The notes beneath the pieces were generated by a model, which saw nothing but the letters and a program-made list of their open reading frames with translations, made no database searches and was not told the origin of the DNA. Shown piece by piece: positions 1 through 5,021 of a stretch of DNA of 5,021 bases. Origin of the DNA: an uncultured Eubacteriales bacterium. Lineage in GTDB: Bacteria; Bacillota; Clostridia; Lachnospirales; Anaerotignaceae. The translations under genes and the position numbers were made by a program. Within the stretch, counting starts at the first letter, position 1; the number at the start of each line of letters is the position of its first letter. The stretch lies in NCBI GenBank assembly GCA_959604475.1, contig CAUHBX010000112.1, positions 1-5,021 of the forward strand, read 5' to 3'.

Positions 1-1293
1 AATCTGTGCCAGATACATGCCTTTGATTTGTTCCTCGCTGCCGTTCGCCTGCATATACGCACCCTCCAACAAGTAGCCTGTCGGACTCTTACTTTCAGAT
101 ACGGTCAGTGTTCCAAGCGGCAGGCATGGCACGCCATCCTGTAAGTAGAAGCTGTCGCCGGATACCTTATAACTATCTGCCAGCTTTGTGATGTAATGGG
201 TGGTTCCGTCATTGCCATTTTCAGCCACGGTCTTTGTCGTCCATGTACGGGTAGGTTTTGCTGGCAGGTTGTCTTTGTTGTAGTACCCGTCATAATAATT
301 CCAGACGAACTCCGCACCCTCCAAAGAAGCTGCCCCCTGTGCCGCTCCCTTTGATGTTTCCATGTCTATCTTGAAAAGCTCAATCAGTGTGGTTGTGACT
401 TTGGGTGTGTCACTGACTTTCAAGGTAGCTGTTTCACCAGCTTTGACAGTTAAGGGATATACCGTCTTGTCTAACTGGAAACCAGCCGCCGGAACGGATA
501 GCTCTTTGATATAGACTTTACCAGCCTTTACCTCCACCGCTTCACTGTTTCCGTCTTTATCTGTCGTAAGGGTGGCAAGCTGTTCCTTGCAGCCTTTATC
601 AGCAAAGACACCATACGTCGCACCAGCAAGGGAATAGCTGTTGTTTCCGTTGGTAATGGTGGGATTGGAGGACACCTTTTGAAGTGCCGCATTTCCCACA
701 TTCAGCTTCGCCCAGAACTGTCCTAATTCCTGCCCGTCGCCGGAATAAATATAGCCGCCGCAGTCGTAGCGTCCTTTGTTGGCTTTTACAAATGCCTTTG
801 CGCCAGCGTATACCTCGTCCTGTATCGCTTTGGATATCTCGTCATAGGCAGCTCGTACATGGTCGCAGCTCCATCCTAAATGCACGCTCAAACGCTGCCA
901 GACAACGCATTGCTCCAATAGATAGACCTGCTTGTAATTCAGCTCTTTGTGGCTGGCTGCATATTGTTTGACGTATTCCAGTGAGAGGGCAACGTCAGTA
1001 ATCTGGTCGGCACTCATACGGGAACTTGCGTCCGAACGAGTCTTGTAGCCGGACTGAAAATCTGTGTTGATGTCAATACAGTAGGCGGTTTCTCCCTCCA
1101 CCTGCATAATGCCCTCATGGAATGTAGAACCGATACTGCCATCATTCATGACTTTTTCTACATAGCCTGCCTTTTCCTGTGCGTCTGTCCAGTATTGCTT
1201 CTCCGCAGCCTGTACCTGTGAAACTGGTAAGGTTGTGAAAACCGCAGCCAGACTAAGCACGCCAGCAAGTAGGCGTTTCATAATCTTTTTCAT
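1..1293 (-). CDS. Thioester- and isopeptide-domain surface protein (SpaA/CnaB type), 3' part outside window
   Basis: The first 431 residues are seen, with no stop before the window edge. A signal peptide (KK/KR n-region, hydrophobic residues 8-24, likely cleavage near VQA29-A30) sends it out of the cell. Residues about 45-200 resemble a thioester domain: C72 in YCID and Q128 in EQCVVW would form the Cys-Gln thioester that can bond covalently to host surfaces. Two CnaB-like domains follow. In the first (about 200-297) K206, E264 and D295 fit the isopeptide triad. In the second (about 300-412) K308 and E400, within LTVSESKSPTGYLL, fit. A sortase signal is expected in the unseen C-terminus but is not shown. 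The ATG at 1291-1293 is chosen for the signal peptide and AAAGGAGGA at 1305-1313. Such proteins are common in Tn1549-like conjugative elements, where they probably help cell contact; that role is inference. Family call is firm; ligand unknown. Confidence 0.9.
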   Translation of the reverse strand, partial: MKKIMKRLLAGVLSLAAVFTTLPVSQVQAAEKQYWTDAQEKAGYVEKVMNDGSIGSTFHEGIMQVEGETAYCIDINTDFQSGYKTRSDASSRMSADQITDVALSLEYVKQYAASHKELNYKQVYLLEQCVVWQRLSVHLGWSCDHVRAAYDEISKAIQDEVYAGAKAFVKANKGRYDCGGYIYSGDGQELGQFWAKLNVGNAALQKVSSNPTITNGNNSYSLAGATYGVFADKGCKEQLATLTTDKDGNSEAVEVKAGKVYIKELSVPAAGFQLDKTVYPLTVKAGETATLKVSDTPKVTTTLIELFKIDMETSKGAAQGAASLEGAEFVWNYYDGYYNKDNLPAKPTRTWTTKTVAENGNDGTTHYITKLADSYKVSGDSFYLQDGVPCLPLGTLTVSESKSPTGYLLEGAYMQANGSEEQIKGMYLAQI

Positions 1294-1326
1294 ATCGTTG
1301 TAAATCCTCCTTTCGTGATTTTGGGT

Positions 1327-1357
1327 AAAAAAATAGACGCTCATTTCTGAACGCCCA
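1327..1357 (-). terminator. Intrinsic terminator-like hairpin in the leader of the surface-protein gene
   Basis: Read on the minus strand, TGGGCGTTCA pairs with TGAGCGTCTA across a GAAA tetraloop, giving 10 pairs of which 3 are G-U. Seven T's follow at once (the A-run at 1327-1333). The structure ends about 33 bases before the surface-protein ATG. It could stop read-through from rlmD or act as an attenuator for the surface-protein gene. A competing helix is possible: TTTGGG (1354-1359) with CCCAAA (1320-1325), closing around the hairpin and T-run. Whether it switches is unknown. Confidence 0.6.
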
Positions 1358-1365
1358 AACGTAAG

Positions 1366-1397
1366 AAAGGGATACTGTTGTTATCCAGTACCCCTCT
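1366..1397 (-). promoter_or_regulatory. Stem-loop in the leader, upstream of the terminator-like hairpin
   Basis: On the minus strand AGAGGGGTACTG pairs with CAGTATCCCTTT around the 8-base loop GATAACAA, giving 12 pairs including 2 G-U. A broken T-rich tract (TTTCTT, counting the last three T's of the stem) makes it a weak terminator at best. It lies just after the stop of the small possible reading frame at 1407-1511 and 8 bases before the second hairpin, so the two form a tandem pair. It may be a terminator for upstream transcription or part of a leader RNA; no function is shown. Confidence 0.45.
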
Positions 1398-1406
1398 TTG
1401 TAAATC

Positions 1407-1511
1407 TTATTCTGTTGTATCTCCACACTCTATATCAACCACCACAGAAACATTGATGTAATCTTTTATGACCTTATTTCTGTATTTTTCACCGTCGCCA
1501 GTGAACACCAT
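1407..1511 (-). CDS. Possible 34-residue protein or gene remnant of unknown function
   Basis: An ATG at 1509-1511 opens a frame that ends with TAA at 1407-1409. The product begins MVFTGDGEKYRN and ends VVVDIECGDTTE: acidic, with a short valine/isoleucine-rich strand-like stretch and no membrane segment. Its codons look protein-like (GGC, GAC, TAC, ATC, GTC, GTG), which is the only positive evidence. No Shine-Dalgarno sequence precedes the ATG. The frame stays open upstream to about 1628, inside rlmD in another frame, so it could be the 3' piece of a gene cut by the element boundary. I do not recognise it; a chance frame remains quite possible. Confidence 0.3.
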   Translation of the reverse strand: MVFTGDGEKYRNKVIKDYINVSVVVDIECGDTTE

Positions 1512-1543
1512 ATGCTTGAAAAAGTGCCTAAAATTAAGGATTT

Positions 1544-2905
1544 CTACATAGTTTTTCTTTGTATCAACACTATAGTCTCTACATGCACAGTCCTCGGAAA
1601 CATATCTACACAGGTAACTCTTTTTGCCTTATATCCGTTAGCCTCAAAAATCTGCAGGTCCCGGGCAAGGGAAGTGGGTTTACAGGATACATACACAATC
1701 TCTCTGGCTCCGAATCCTATTATTTTCATAATAGCTTTGGGATTAATTCCATCGCGCGGAGGGTCTACTATTATAAGGTCAGGCTTATCCTCCAGCTCCT
1801 CAACCTTTTTCAGTACATCCCCTGCAATAAACTCACAGTTGTCAATACCGTTAAGAATTGCGTTTTCCCTGGCGGCCTTGACAGCTTCTTCAACAATTTC
1901 TATGCCGATTACCTTTTTACTTCCTCTGCTCATTATCTGGCCAATGGTGCCTGTTCCGCAGTAAAGGTCAAAAACGATTTTTCCCGAGGTGTCTCCCGCA
2001 TACTCACGTACGACGGAGTATAGCTTTTCTGCTCCCCTTGAGTTTGTCTGAAAGAAAGAGAATGCGGAAATTTTAAATTTAAGGCCAAGGAGCTTCTCAT
2101 AAAAATAATCGCTGCCGTAAAGTATTTTGGTTTCATCGCTCTGGACAACATCTGACATTACGTCGTTCAGCGTATGAAGTATTCCGGCTGTTTTTCCTTC
2201 AAGGCCTAAGGAAAGCATTGCTTCGGTGTACTCCTTGGGGTCAAAGGTATATGTGCTCGTAGTTACAAGGTTTATAAGAATTTCGTCTGTAAAGGTTGCT
2301 TTTCTGACTACAAGATGCCTAAGCTGCCCTTCATGCCTTTTTTTATGATAGAAGGGAATACCTCGCTCAGTAAAAAATTTGAGAGTACCGTCTATTATTT
2401 TAAGAAAGTCGCAGTCAATTATATTACAGTCCCTGAGAGTTACTACTTCGTAAAAGCTTCCGCGCTTTCTCATGCCCAGGCAAAGGTCTCCGTCCTTCTC
2501 ACTGTCACCAAAGGAAAATTCGCACTTGTTTCGATAAGAGCTTTTATCGGGGGCGGGAATAATGCCGTCAAATATAAAATCTTCAATTCCGGCGTTTTTC
2601 AATATTTTCTGTACCATGTTCTTTTTAAGTTCAATTTCGTCTTTGTAGCTTAAGCGCTGGTAATTGCAGCCCCCGCAAAGGTTTTTGTGAGAACAGCCTT
2701 CCTCCGTTTCAAGCGGGGAACGCTCGATAATCTCGCGAAGCTCGCCTTCAAGGGCTCCTTCACGTTTTTTGGTTATTCTTATCTTGACCCTTTGGCCGGG
2801 CATAGTGTTTTTTACGGTCACAGGCATGTCTGCTGCTGTCCCTCTGCCTTTATTTGGAAAGGATATATCCGTAATCATTGCGTCAACAATGTCATTTTTT
2901 TTCAT
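1544..2905 (-). CDS. rlmD: 23S rRNA (uracil-5-)-methyltransferase, RlmD/RlmCD (RumA) family
   Basis: Cytoplasmic SAM-dependent enzyme making 5-methyluridine in 23S rRNA. In Firmicutes a single enzyme (RlmCD) is known to modify both U747 and U1939; which of these applies here is inferred. The 453 residues match full family length. An N-terminal TRAM domain (about 1-60) is followed by the 4Fe-4S cysteines C71, C77, C80 (CGGC) and C160. The Rossmann methyltransferase fold has motif I FDLYCGTGT (312-320), acidic E336, and DPPR (381-384). The catalytic nucleophile is C408 in SCKPTSLARDL, and the general base is E443 in HVET. The ATG at 2903-2905 has GGAGG at 2916-2920, 10 bases upstream. It is divergent from the S1-protein gene. 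The tail after HVETIVLIQRK is only TM, and the 3' end is a known integration target, so the last codons may have been changed by the neighbouring element. All active-site residues are present. Confidence 0.95.
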   Translation of the reverse strand: MKKNDIVDAMITDISFPNKGRGTAADMPVTVKNTMPGQRVKIRITKKREGALEGELREIIERSPLETEEGCSHKNLCGGCNYQRLSYKDEIELKKNMVQKILKNAGIEDFIFDGIIPAPDKSSYRNKCEFSFGDSEKDGDLCLGMRKRGSFYEVVTLRDCNIIDCDFLKIIDGTLKFFTERGIPFYHKKRHEGQLRHLVVRKATFTDEILINLVTTSTYTFDPKEYTEAMLSLGLEGKTAGILHTLNDVMSDVVQSDETKILYGSDYFYEKLLGLKFKISAFSFFQTNSRGAEKLYSVVREYAGDTSGKIVFDLYCGTGTIGQIMSRGSKKVIGIEIVEEAVKAARENAILNGIDNCEFIAGDVLKKVEELEDKPDLIIVDPPRDGINPKAIMKIIGFGAREIVYVSCKPTSLARDLQIFEANGYKAKRVTCVDMFPRTVHVETIVLIQRKTM

Positions 2906-2929
2906 TTTTAACGAGCCTCCATAAATTGA

Positions 2930-2957
2930 TTGATTTTTTACACTTTTGTGATATACT
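2930..2957 (+). promoter_or_regulatory. Sigma-A type promoter for the S1-protein gene
   Basis: A -35 box TTGATT (2930-2935) and a -10 box TATACT (2952-2957) are 16 bases apart, with an extended -10 TG at 2949-2950. The predicted start of transcription near 2964 leaves a leader of about 35 bases with AGGAG at 2983-2987. It lies in the 93-base gap shared with the divergent rlmD; I could not pick out a convincing minus-strand promoter for rlmD in the same gap. Confidence 0.6.
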
Positions 2958-2994
2958 GAAATAATAAAATTATTCTAAAAATAGGAGTGTAAAA
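2936..2994. repeat. Inverted repeat with 9-bp arms around the S1-gene promoter and leader
   Basis: TTTTACACT (2936-2944) and its exact reverse complement AGTGTAAAA (2986-2994) lie 41 bases apart. The left arm falls in the -35/-10 spacer and the right arm covers the end of the ribosome-binding site. It could be an operator pair or an RNA stem that masks the ribosome site. The left arm lies before the predicted transcription start, so an RNA stem would need an upstream transcript. In an AT-rich gap chance is a fair explanation. Confidence 0.3.
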
Positions 2995-2998
2995 TTTA

Positions 2999-3451
2999 AT
3001 GGCTGAAAAAATCGAGGCAGGTATTATTGTAGAGGGAAAGGTTGTAAGAATCAAGCCTTTCGGAGCAATTGTCCAATTGGAAAACGGGGGACAGGGACTT
3101 GTCCATATATCCCAGATAGCCAACGGCTTTGTACAGGATATTAACGACCACGTTACAGTTGGAGATACTGTCAAGGTCAAAGTTATGTCCGTTGACGAGG
3201 AAAACAGGAAAATTGCCCTTTCAATAAGAGACGCACTGCCCAAGCCGCCTAAAGCCCAGCAGAGCTTTAAGCCCAGAGAACATAAAAACAATTATGAACC
3301 CAGAGGAGCCAGGCCGTCAGCGGCAGACGCTGCACAGCCTAAGGAGCCTGTAAACGATTTTGAGGAAAAGATGAAGGAATGGCTTAAACAGTCAAACGAG
3401 CGTCAGGCCGGTATAAATAAAAGAAACAACAGACGCAACGGAGGCTATTAA
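2999..3451 (+). CDS. S1-domain RNA-binding protein, YabR/YugI (GSP13)-like
   Basis: A 150-residue cytoplasmic protein with one S1 (OB-fold) domain at about residues 8-77: EGKVVRIKPFGAIVQL, then GLVHISQI, then DINDHVTVGD and KIALSIRD, the usual S1 landmarks. Family members bind RNA and associate with ribosomes, acting in translation or post-transcriptional control. A basic, proline- and alanine-rich linker (80-118) leads to a short charged helix at 119-142 (DFEEKMKEWLKQSNERQ) and a basic end, RNNRRNGGY. That C-terminal layout is shared with Bacillus YabR and YugI; I cannot decide between the two, so no symbol is given. The ATG at 2999-3001 has AGGAG 11 bases upstream and a good promoter. It is followed after 81 bases by the siroheme protein gene in the same direction, with no clear terminator between them, so read-through is possible. 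Confidence 0.88.
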   Translation: MAEKIEAGIIVEGKVVRIKPFGAIVQLENGGQGLVHISQIANGFVQDINDHVTVGDTVKVKVMSVDEENRKIALSIRDALPKPPKAQQSFKPREHKNNYEPRGARPSAADAAQPKEPVNDFEEKMKEWLKQSNERQAGINKRNNRRNGGY

Positions 3452-3463
3452 TTCAAACATCTT

Positions 3464-3492
3464 TTGGCCATAATAATATATTATATTATGAT
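3464..3492 (+). promoter_or_regulatory. Possible promoter of the siroheme reductase-like gene
   Basis: TTGGCC (3464-3469, 4 of 6 to the -35 consensus) and TATGAT (3487-3492, 5 of 6 to the -10 consensus) are spaced by 17 bases in a very AT-rich gap. The stretch between them contains the palindrome TAATATATTA (3474-3483), which might be an operator or only AT-rich DNA. The gene's ribosome site, GAGGAGGA at 3517-3524, lies 8 bases before the ATG at 3533. Confidence 0.35.
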
Positions 3493-3532
3493 ATATCACT
3501 TTTTTCAATAATCACTGAGGAGGATAATTAAA

Positions 3533-4237
3533 ATGCTGAACATTACCGAGGATAAAATTGCCGAACTTAAGGGCAAGGGATTTATTCTAATGAAGGACAA
3601 AGAGCATTTTAATGCAAGGCTTGTTGTTCCGGCCGGAGTTCTTGAGGCAGATAAAATGATTAAGATTTGCGATATTGCCAATAAGTACGGTTCAGGCGTT
3701 GTAATGCCCACTGTGCGTTTCAGTATGGAAATACCGGGTATAAAATATGCCGATATAGAATCCGTAATGAAGGAGTGCGACGAGGCCGGAGTAATTTACG
3801 GTGGTACAGGTGCCAGAGTAAGGCCTGTAGTTCCGTGTAAGGGAACTGAATGTAAGTGGGGCCTTATTGACACACAGAAGATTGGTATGGAAATACATGA
3901 TAAATTTTATGCCGCCGCTGCGCCTCACAAGTTTAAAATAAATATCACGGGCTGCCCCAATAACTGCGCAAAGGTTCAGTTTAATGATATTGGAATTATG
4001 GGGGCACCAAAGGGAATGGTAAAAATATTCCTCGGCGGAAAGGCGGGAAAGACCATAATCGAGGGTGAGGAAATCGGTAGGATTAAGTCTGAAAATATAA
4101 ATCAAGCTATTGAGGCATGTCTTGAATTTTACAGGGCTCACGGAAAACCTAAGGAAAGATTTTGTGTAACGCTTGATAGAGTAAGAAATACTGAAGAATA
4201 CGAAAAATTTATAGAGGGCCTGCTTGAGCTGGCATAA
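3533..4237 (+). CDS. Small siroheme/4Fe-4S sulfite or nitrite reductase-like protein
   Basis: A 234-residue protein of the nitrite/sulfite reductase family, which reduces sulfite to sulfide or nitrite to ammonia with siroheme coupled to a 4Fe-4S cluster. A ferredoxin-like half domain (about 8-80) contains the siroheme-contact stretch PTVRFSMEI (R62). The cluster cysteines are C102 and C107 (CKGTEC) and C141 and C145 (GCPNNC), C145 being the expected bridge to siroheme. R95 and R97, and K133 and K135 in HKFK, match the anion-binding arginines and lysines of sulfite reductases (compare PRKFK in E. coli CysI). It is about half the length of plant-type enzymes and has no added ferredoxin domain, like the low-molecular-weight assimilatory-type sulfite reductases (about 220 residues) of Desulfovibrio and Methanosarcina. 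No electron-donor or siroheme-synthesis gene is adjacent. The substrate cannot be fixed from sequence. Start supported by GAGGAGGA 8 bases upstream. Confidence 0.88.
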   Translation: MLNITEDKIAELKGKGFILMKDKEHFNARLVVPAGVLEADKMIKICDIANKYGSGVVMPTVRFSMEIPGIKYADIESVMKECDEAGVIYGGTGARVRPVVPCKGTECKWGLIDTQKIGMEIHDKFYAAAAPHKFKINITGCPNNCAKVQFNDIGIMGAPKGMVKIFLGGKAGKTIIEGEEIGRIKSENINQAIEACLEFYRAHGKPKERFCVTLDRVRNTEEYEKFIEGLLELA

Positions 4238-4285
4238 TCAGAAAAATTGGGATGGAAATGCGTATGAAAAGGTCCGTACCATAAC

Positions 4286-4315
4286 AAAAGCGTCTGTATA
4301 TATACAGACGCTTTT
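4286..4315. terminator. Bidirectional intrinsic terminator between convergent genes
   Basis: A perfect 30-bp palindrome: AAAAGCGTCTGTATA followed by its exact reverse complement. In RNA the GCGTCTGTA/TACAGACGC stem closes on a short AT loop and ends in CTTTT on either strand. It lies 48 bases after the siroheme-protein stop and 2 bases before the stop of the converging ABC-F gene, so it can end transcription from both sides. Confidence 0.88.
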
Positions 4316-4317
4316 AA

Positions 4318-5021
4318 TTATTTGCGCTTCCTGGCTTCTTCTATTTTTTCATTCAGTTCGTTAAGATATACCCATCTGTCCATAGCCTCATCCAGCTCGG
4401 CCTCCATTTTTTCTTTACTTTCTGTAAGCTCCTGAAGCCTCACATAATCTGAGGCTATTGAAGAAATCTCAGCCTCGGTTTCAGCAATTGAAGCCTCCAG
4501 CTTTTCTATTTTATCATTTATTGTTTCGAAATCCCTCTGCTCGCTGTACGTCATTTTCAGTGCTTTTTCGCCTTGGCGCCTTTCCTGCTTGGGGGCCTCT
4601 TTTTTTACGGGCACGTCCTGTACAAACTGTTCCTCATGCTTTTTGAGATAGTCACTGTAGCCGCCCTCGTACTGAATTATCCTGCCATTTCCCTCAAAGG
4701 CGAAGATACGGTCGCAGACCTTGTCCAAAAAGTATCTGTCATGGCTTACCGTAACTACAGCTCCGTTAAATATGTCAAGATAGTCCTCAAGTATAGCAAG
4801 TGTTTCAATATCCAGGTCGTTGGTGGGCTCGTCGAGGAAAAGAATGTTGGGCGCGTCCACAAGAACCTTTAACAGATACAGCCTGCGCCTTTCGCCTCCG
4901 GAAAGCTTTCCGATGGGGGAGTACTGCATGGAAGGGCTGAAAAGGAATTTTTCAAGCATCTGCGAAGCTGATATTCTGCCGTCTGCGGTTTGGACGTATT
5001 CGGCAGTATCTTTAATGTAGT
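4318..5021 (-). CDS. uup: ABC-F ATPase, Uup/YfmR-like, C-terminal part (5' end outside window)
   Basis: The final 233 residues of a cytoplasmic, ribosome-associated ABC-F protein; the frame is open at the right edge, so the methionine codon at 4957-4959 is internal. Visible parts, numbered from the first complete codon: signature LSGGER (39-44), Walker B ILFLDEP (59-65) followed by TNDLD, and the H-loop SHDR (92-95). They belong to the second ABC domain, because a charged linker and a coiled-coil tail rich in Glu and Lys (about 140-233, ending EEARKRK) follow directly. FEGNG after the H-loop and the coiled-coil tail are Uup/YfmR features rather than EttA ones. ABC-F proteins bind the ribosomal E site and relieve stalled translation; Bacillus YfmR is reported to help at polyproline stalls. 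It converges on the siroheme-protein gene and shares its terminator. Antibiotic-resistance ABC-F types are less likely but the N-terminal half is needed to exclude them. Confidence 0.9.
   Translation of the reverse strand, partial: YIKDTAEYVQTADGRISASQMLEKFLFSPSMQYSPIGKLSGGERRRLYLLKVLVDAPNILFLDEPTNDLDIETLAILEDYLDIFNGAVVTVSHDRYFLDKVCDRIFAFEGNGRIIQYEGGYSDYLKKHEEQFVQDVPVKKEAPKQERRQGEKALKMTYSEQRDFETINDKIEKLEASIAETEAEISSIASDYVRLQELTESKEKMEAELDEAMDRWVYLNELNEKIEEARKRK

Larger units (their letters stand above)
1..1543. mobile_element. Probable end of an integrative conjugative element inserted at the 3' end of rlmD (boundary approximate)
   Basis: The inference rests on three points. The surface protein at the left is of a type I know from Tn1549-like elements of gut Firmicutes. 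It sits directly beyond the 3' end of rlmD, a recorded integration target (for example of Phi-m46.1 and ICESp2905 in streptococci). Its G+C is higher than that of the right-hand genes (60/120 at 1-120 against 49/120 at 3541-3660). The boundary at 1543 is simply the base after the rlmD stop; the true crossover may lie inside the last codons of rlmD. No integrase, relaxase or second att copy is in the window, so a resident adhesin gene next to rlmD cannot be excluded. Confidence 0.5.

Noticed and set aside
105..317. 70-codon minus-strand frame inside the surface-protein gene
   Set aside because: It lies in another frame of the surface-protein gene, whose signal peptide, thioester and CnaB motifs read through without a stop. 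No ribosome site or recognisable domain.
684..971. 95-codon plus-strand frame opposite the surface-protein gene
   Set aside because: Arginine- and proline-rich composition typical of an antisense shadow; the opposite strand has a clear protein.
1512..2023. Two overlapping plus-strand frames (150 and 154 codons) opposite the 3' end of rlmD
   Set aside because: Both mirror the well-supported methyltransferase domain and show no motif. The hydrophobic look of the first comes from complementing acidic and lysine-rich codons.
3692..4141. 149-codon minus-strand frame opposite the siroheme protein
   Set aside because: Antisense shadow of a gene with intact cluster and anion-binding motifs and a good ribosome site.
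4286..4315. Perfect palindrome as an operator or recombination site
   Set aside because: Its place between two converging stop codons and the T-tract on each side fit a shared terminator better.
4318..4959. Start of the ABC-F gene at the methionine codon 4957-4959
   Set aside because: The frame continues without a stop to the window edge, and the methionine lies inside the second ABC domain just before the LSGGER signature, so it is internal.
1..5021. CRISPR array, tRNA, rRNA, insertion sequence
   Set aside because: No regularly spaced repeats, no cloverleaf or rRNA-like stretch, and no transposase motif were seen on either strand.

Overview
The window looks like part of a low-GC Gram-positive (Firmicutes, most likely Clostridia) genome in which an integrative element abuts a housekeeping locus. 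The grounds are AGGAGG-type ribosome sites on every complete gene, AGA/AGG/ATA-rich codon use, a single RlmD/RlmCD-type methyltransferase with iron-sulfur cysteines, a YabR/YugI-type S1 protein and an ABC-F protein most like Uup/YfmR. The exact genus cannot be read from the sequence.

Left part (1-1293, minus strand): the first 431 codons of a large secreted surface protein, still open at the window edge. It has a signal peptide, a Cys-Gln thioester domain and two CnaB/SpaA-type isopeptide domains. Proteins of this kind are typical cargo of Tn1549-like integrative conjugative elements of gut Firmicutes. Hand-counted G+C is 60/120 at positions 1-120 and 49/120 at 3541-3660, which agrees with a different origin. 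The leader (1294-1406) holds two hairpins in tandem, the second followed by seven T's like an intrinsic terminator. Between the leader and the next gene is a possible 34-codon reading frame of unknown nature.

Middle (1544-2905, minus strand): a complete rlmD/rlmCD, 23S rRNA uracil-5 methyltransferase. The 3' end of this gene (also called rumA or rum) is a known insertion site for conjugative elements and phages, so one end of the element probably lies close to its stop codon. The integrase and the other end are not in view.

Right part (2906-5021): a compact chromosomal segment. A divergent promoter region leads to a YabR/YugI-like S1 RNA-binding protein (2999-3451). A small stand-alone siroheme/4Fe-4S sulfite or nitrite reductase-like protein (3533-4237) follows, apparently with its own promoter. 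A perfect 30-bp palindrome (4286-4315) serves as a shared terminator with the converging gene, the C-terminal part of a Uup/YfmR-type ABC-F ATPase (4318 to the right edge).

Three of the chromosomal genes act on the ribosome or RNA (rRNA methylation, S1 protein, ABC-F). The sulfite reductase-like protein is the metabolic outlier. I see no CRISPR array, tRNA, rRNA or insertion sequence, and no clearly new multi-gene system. The most interesting places are the element/rlmD junction with its leader structures and the solitary small siroheme reductase.
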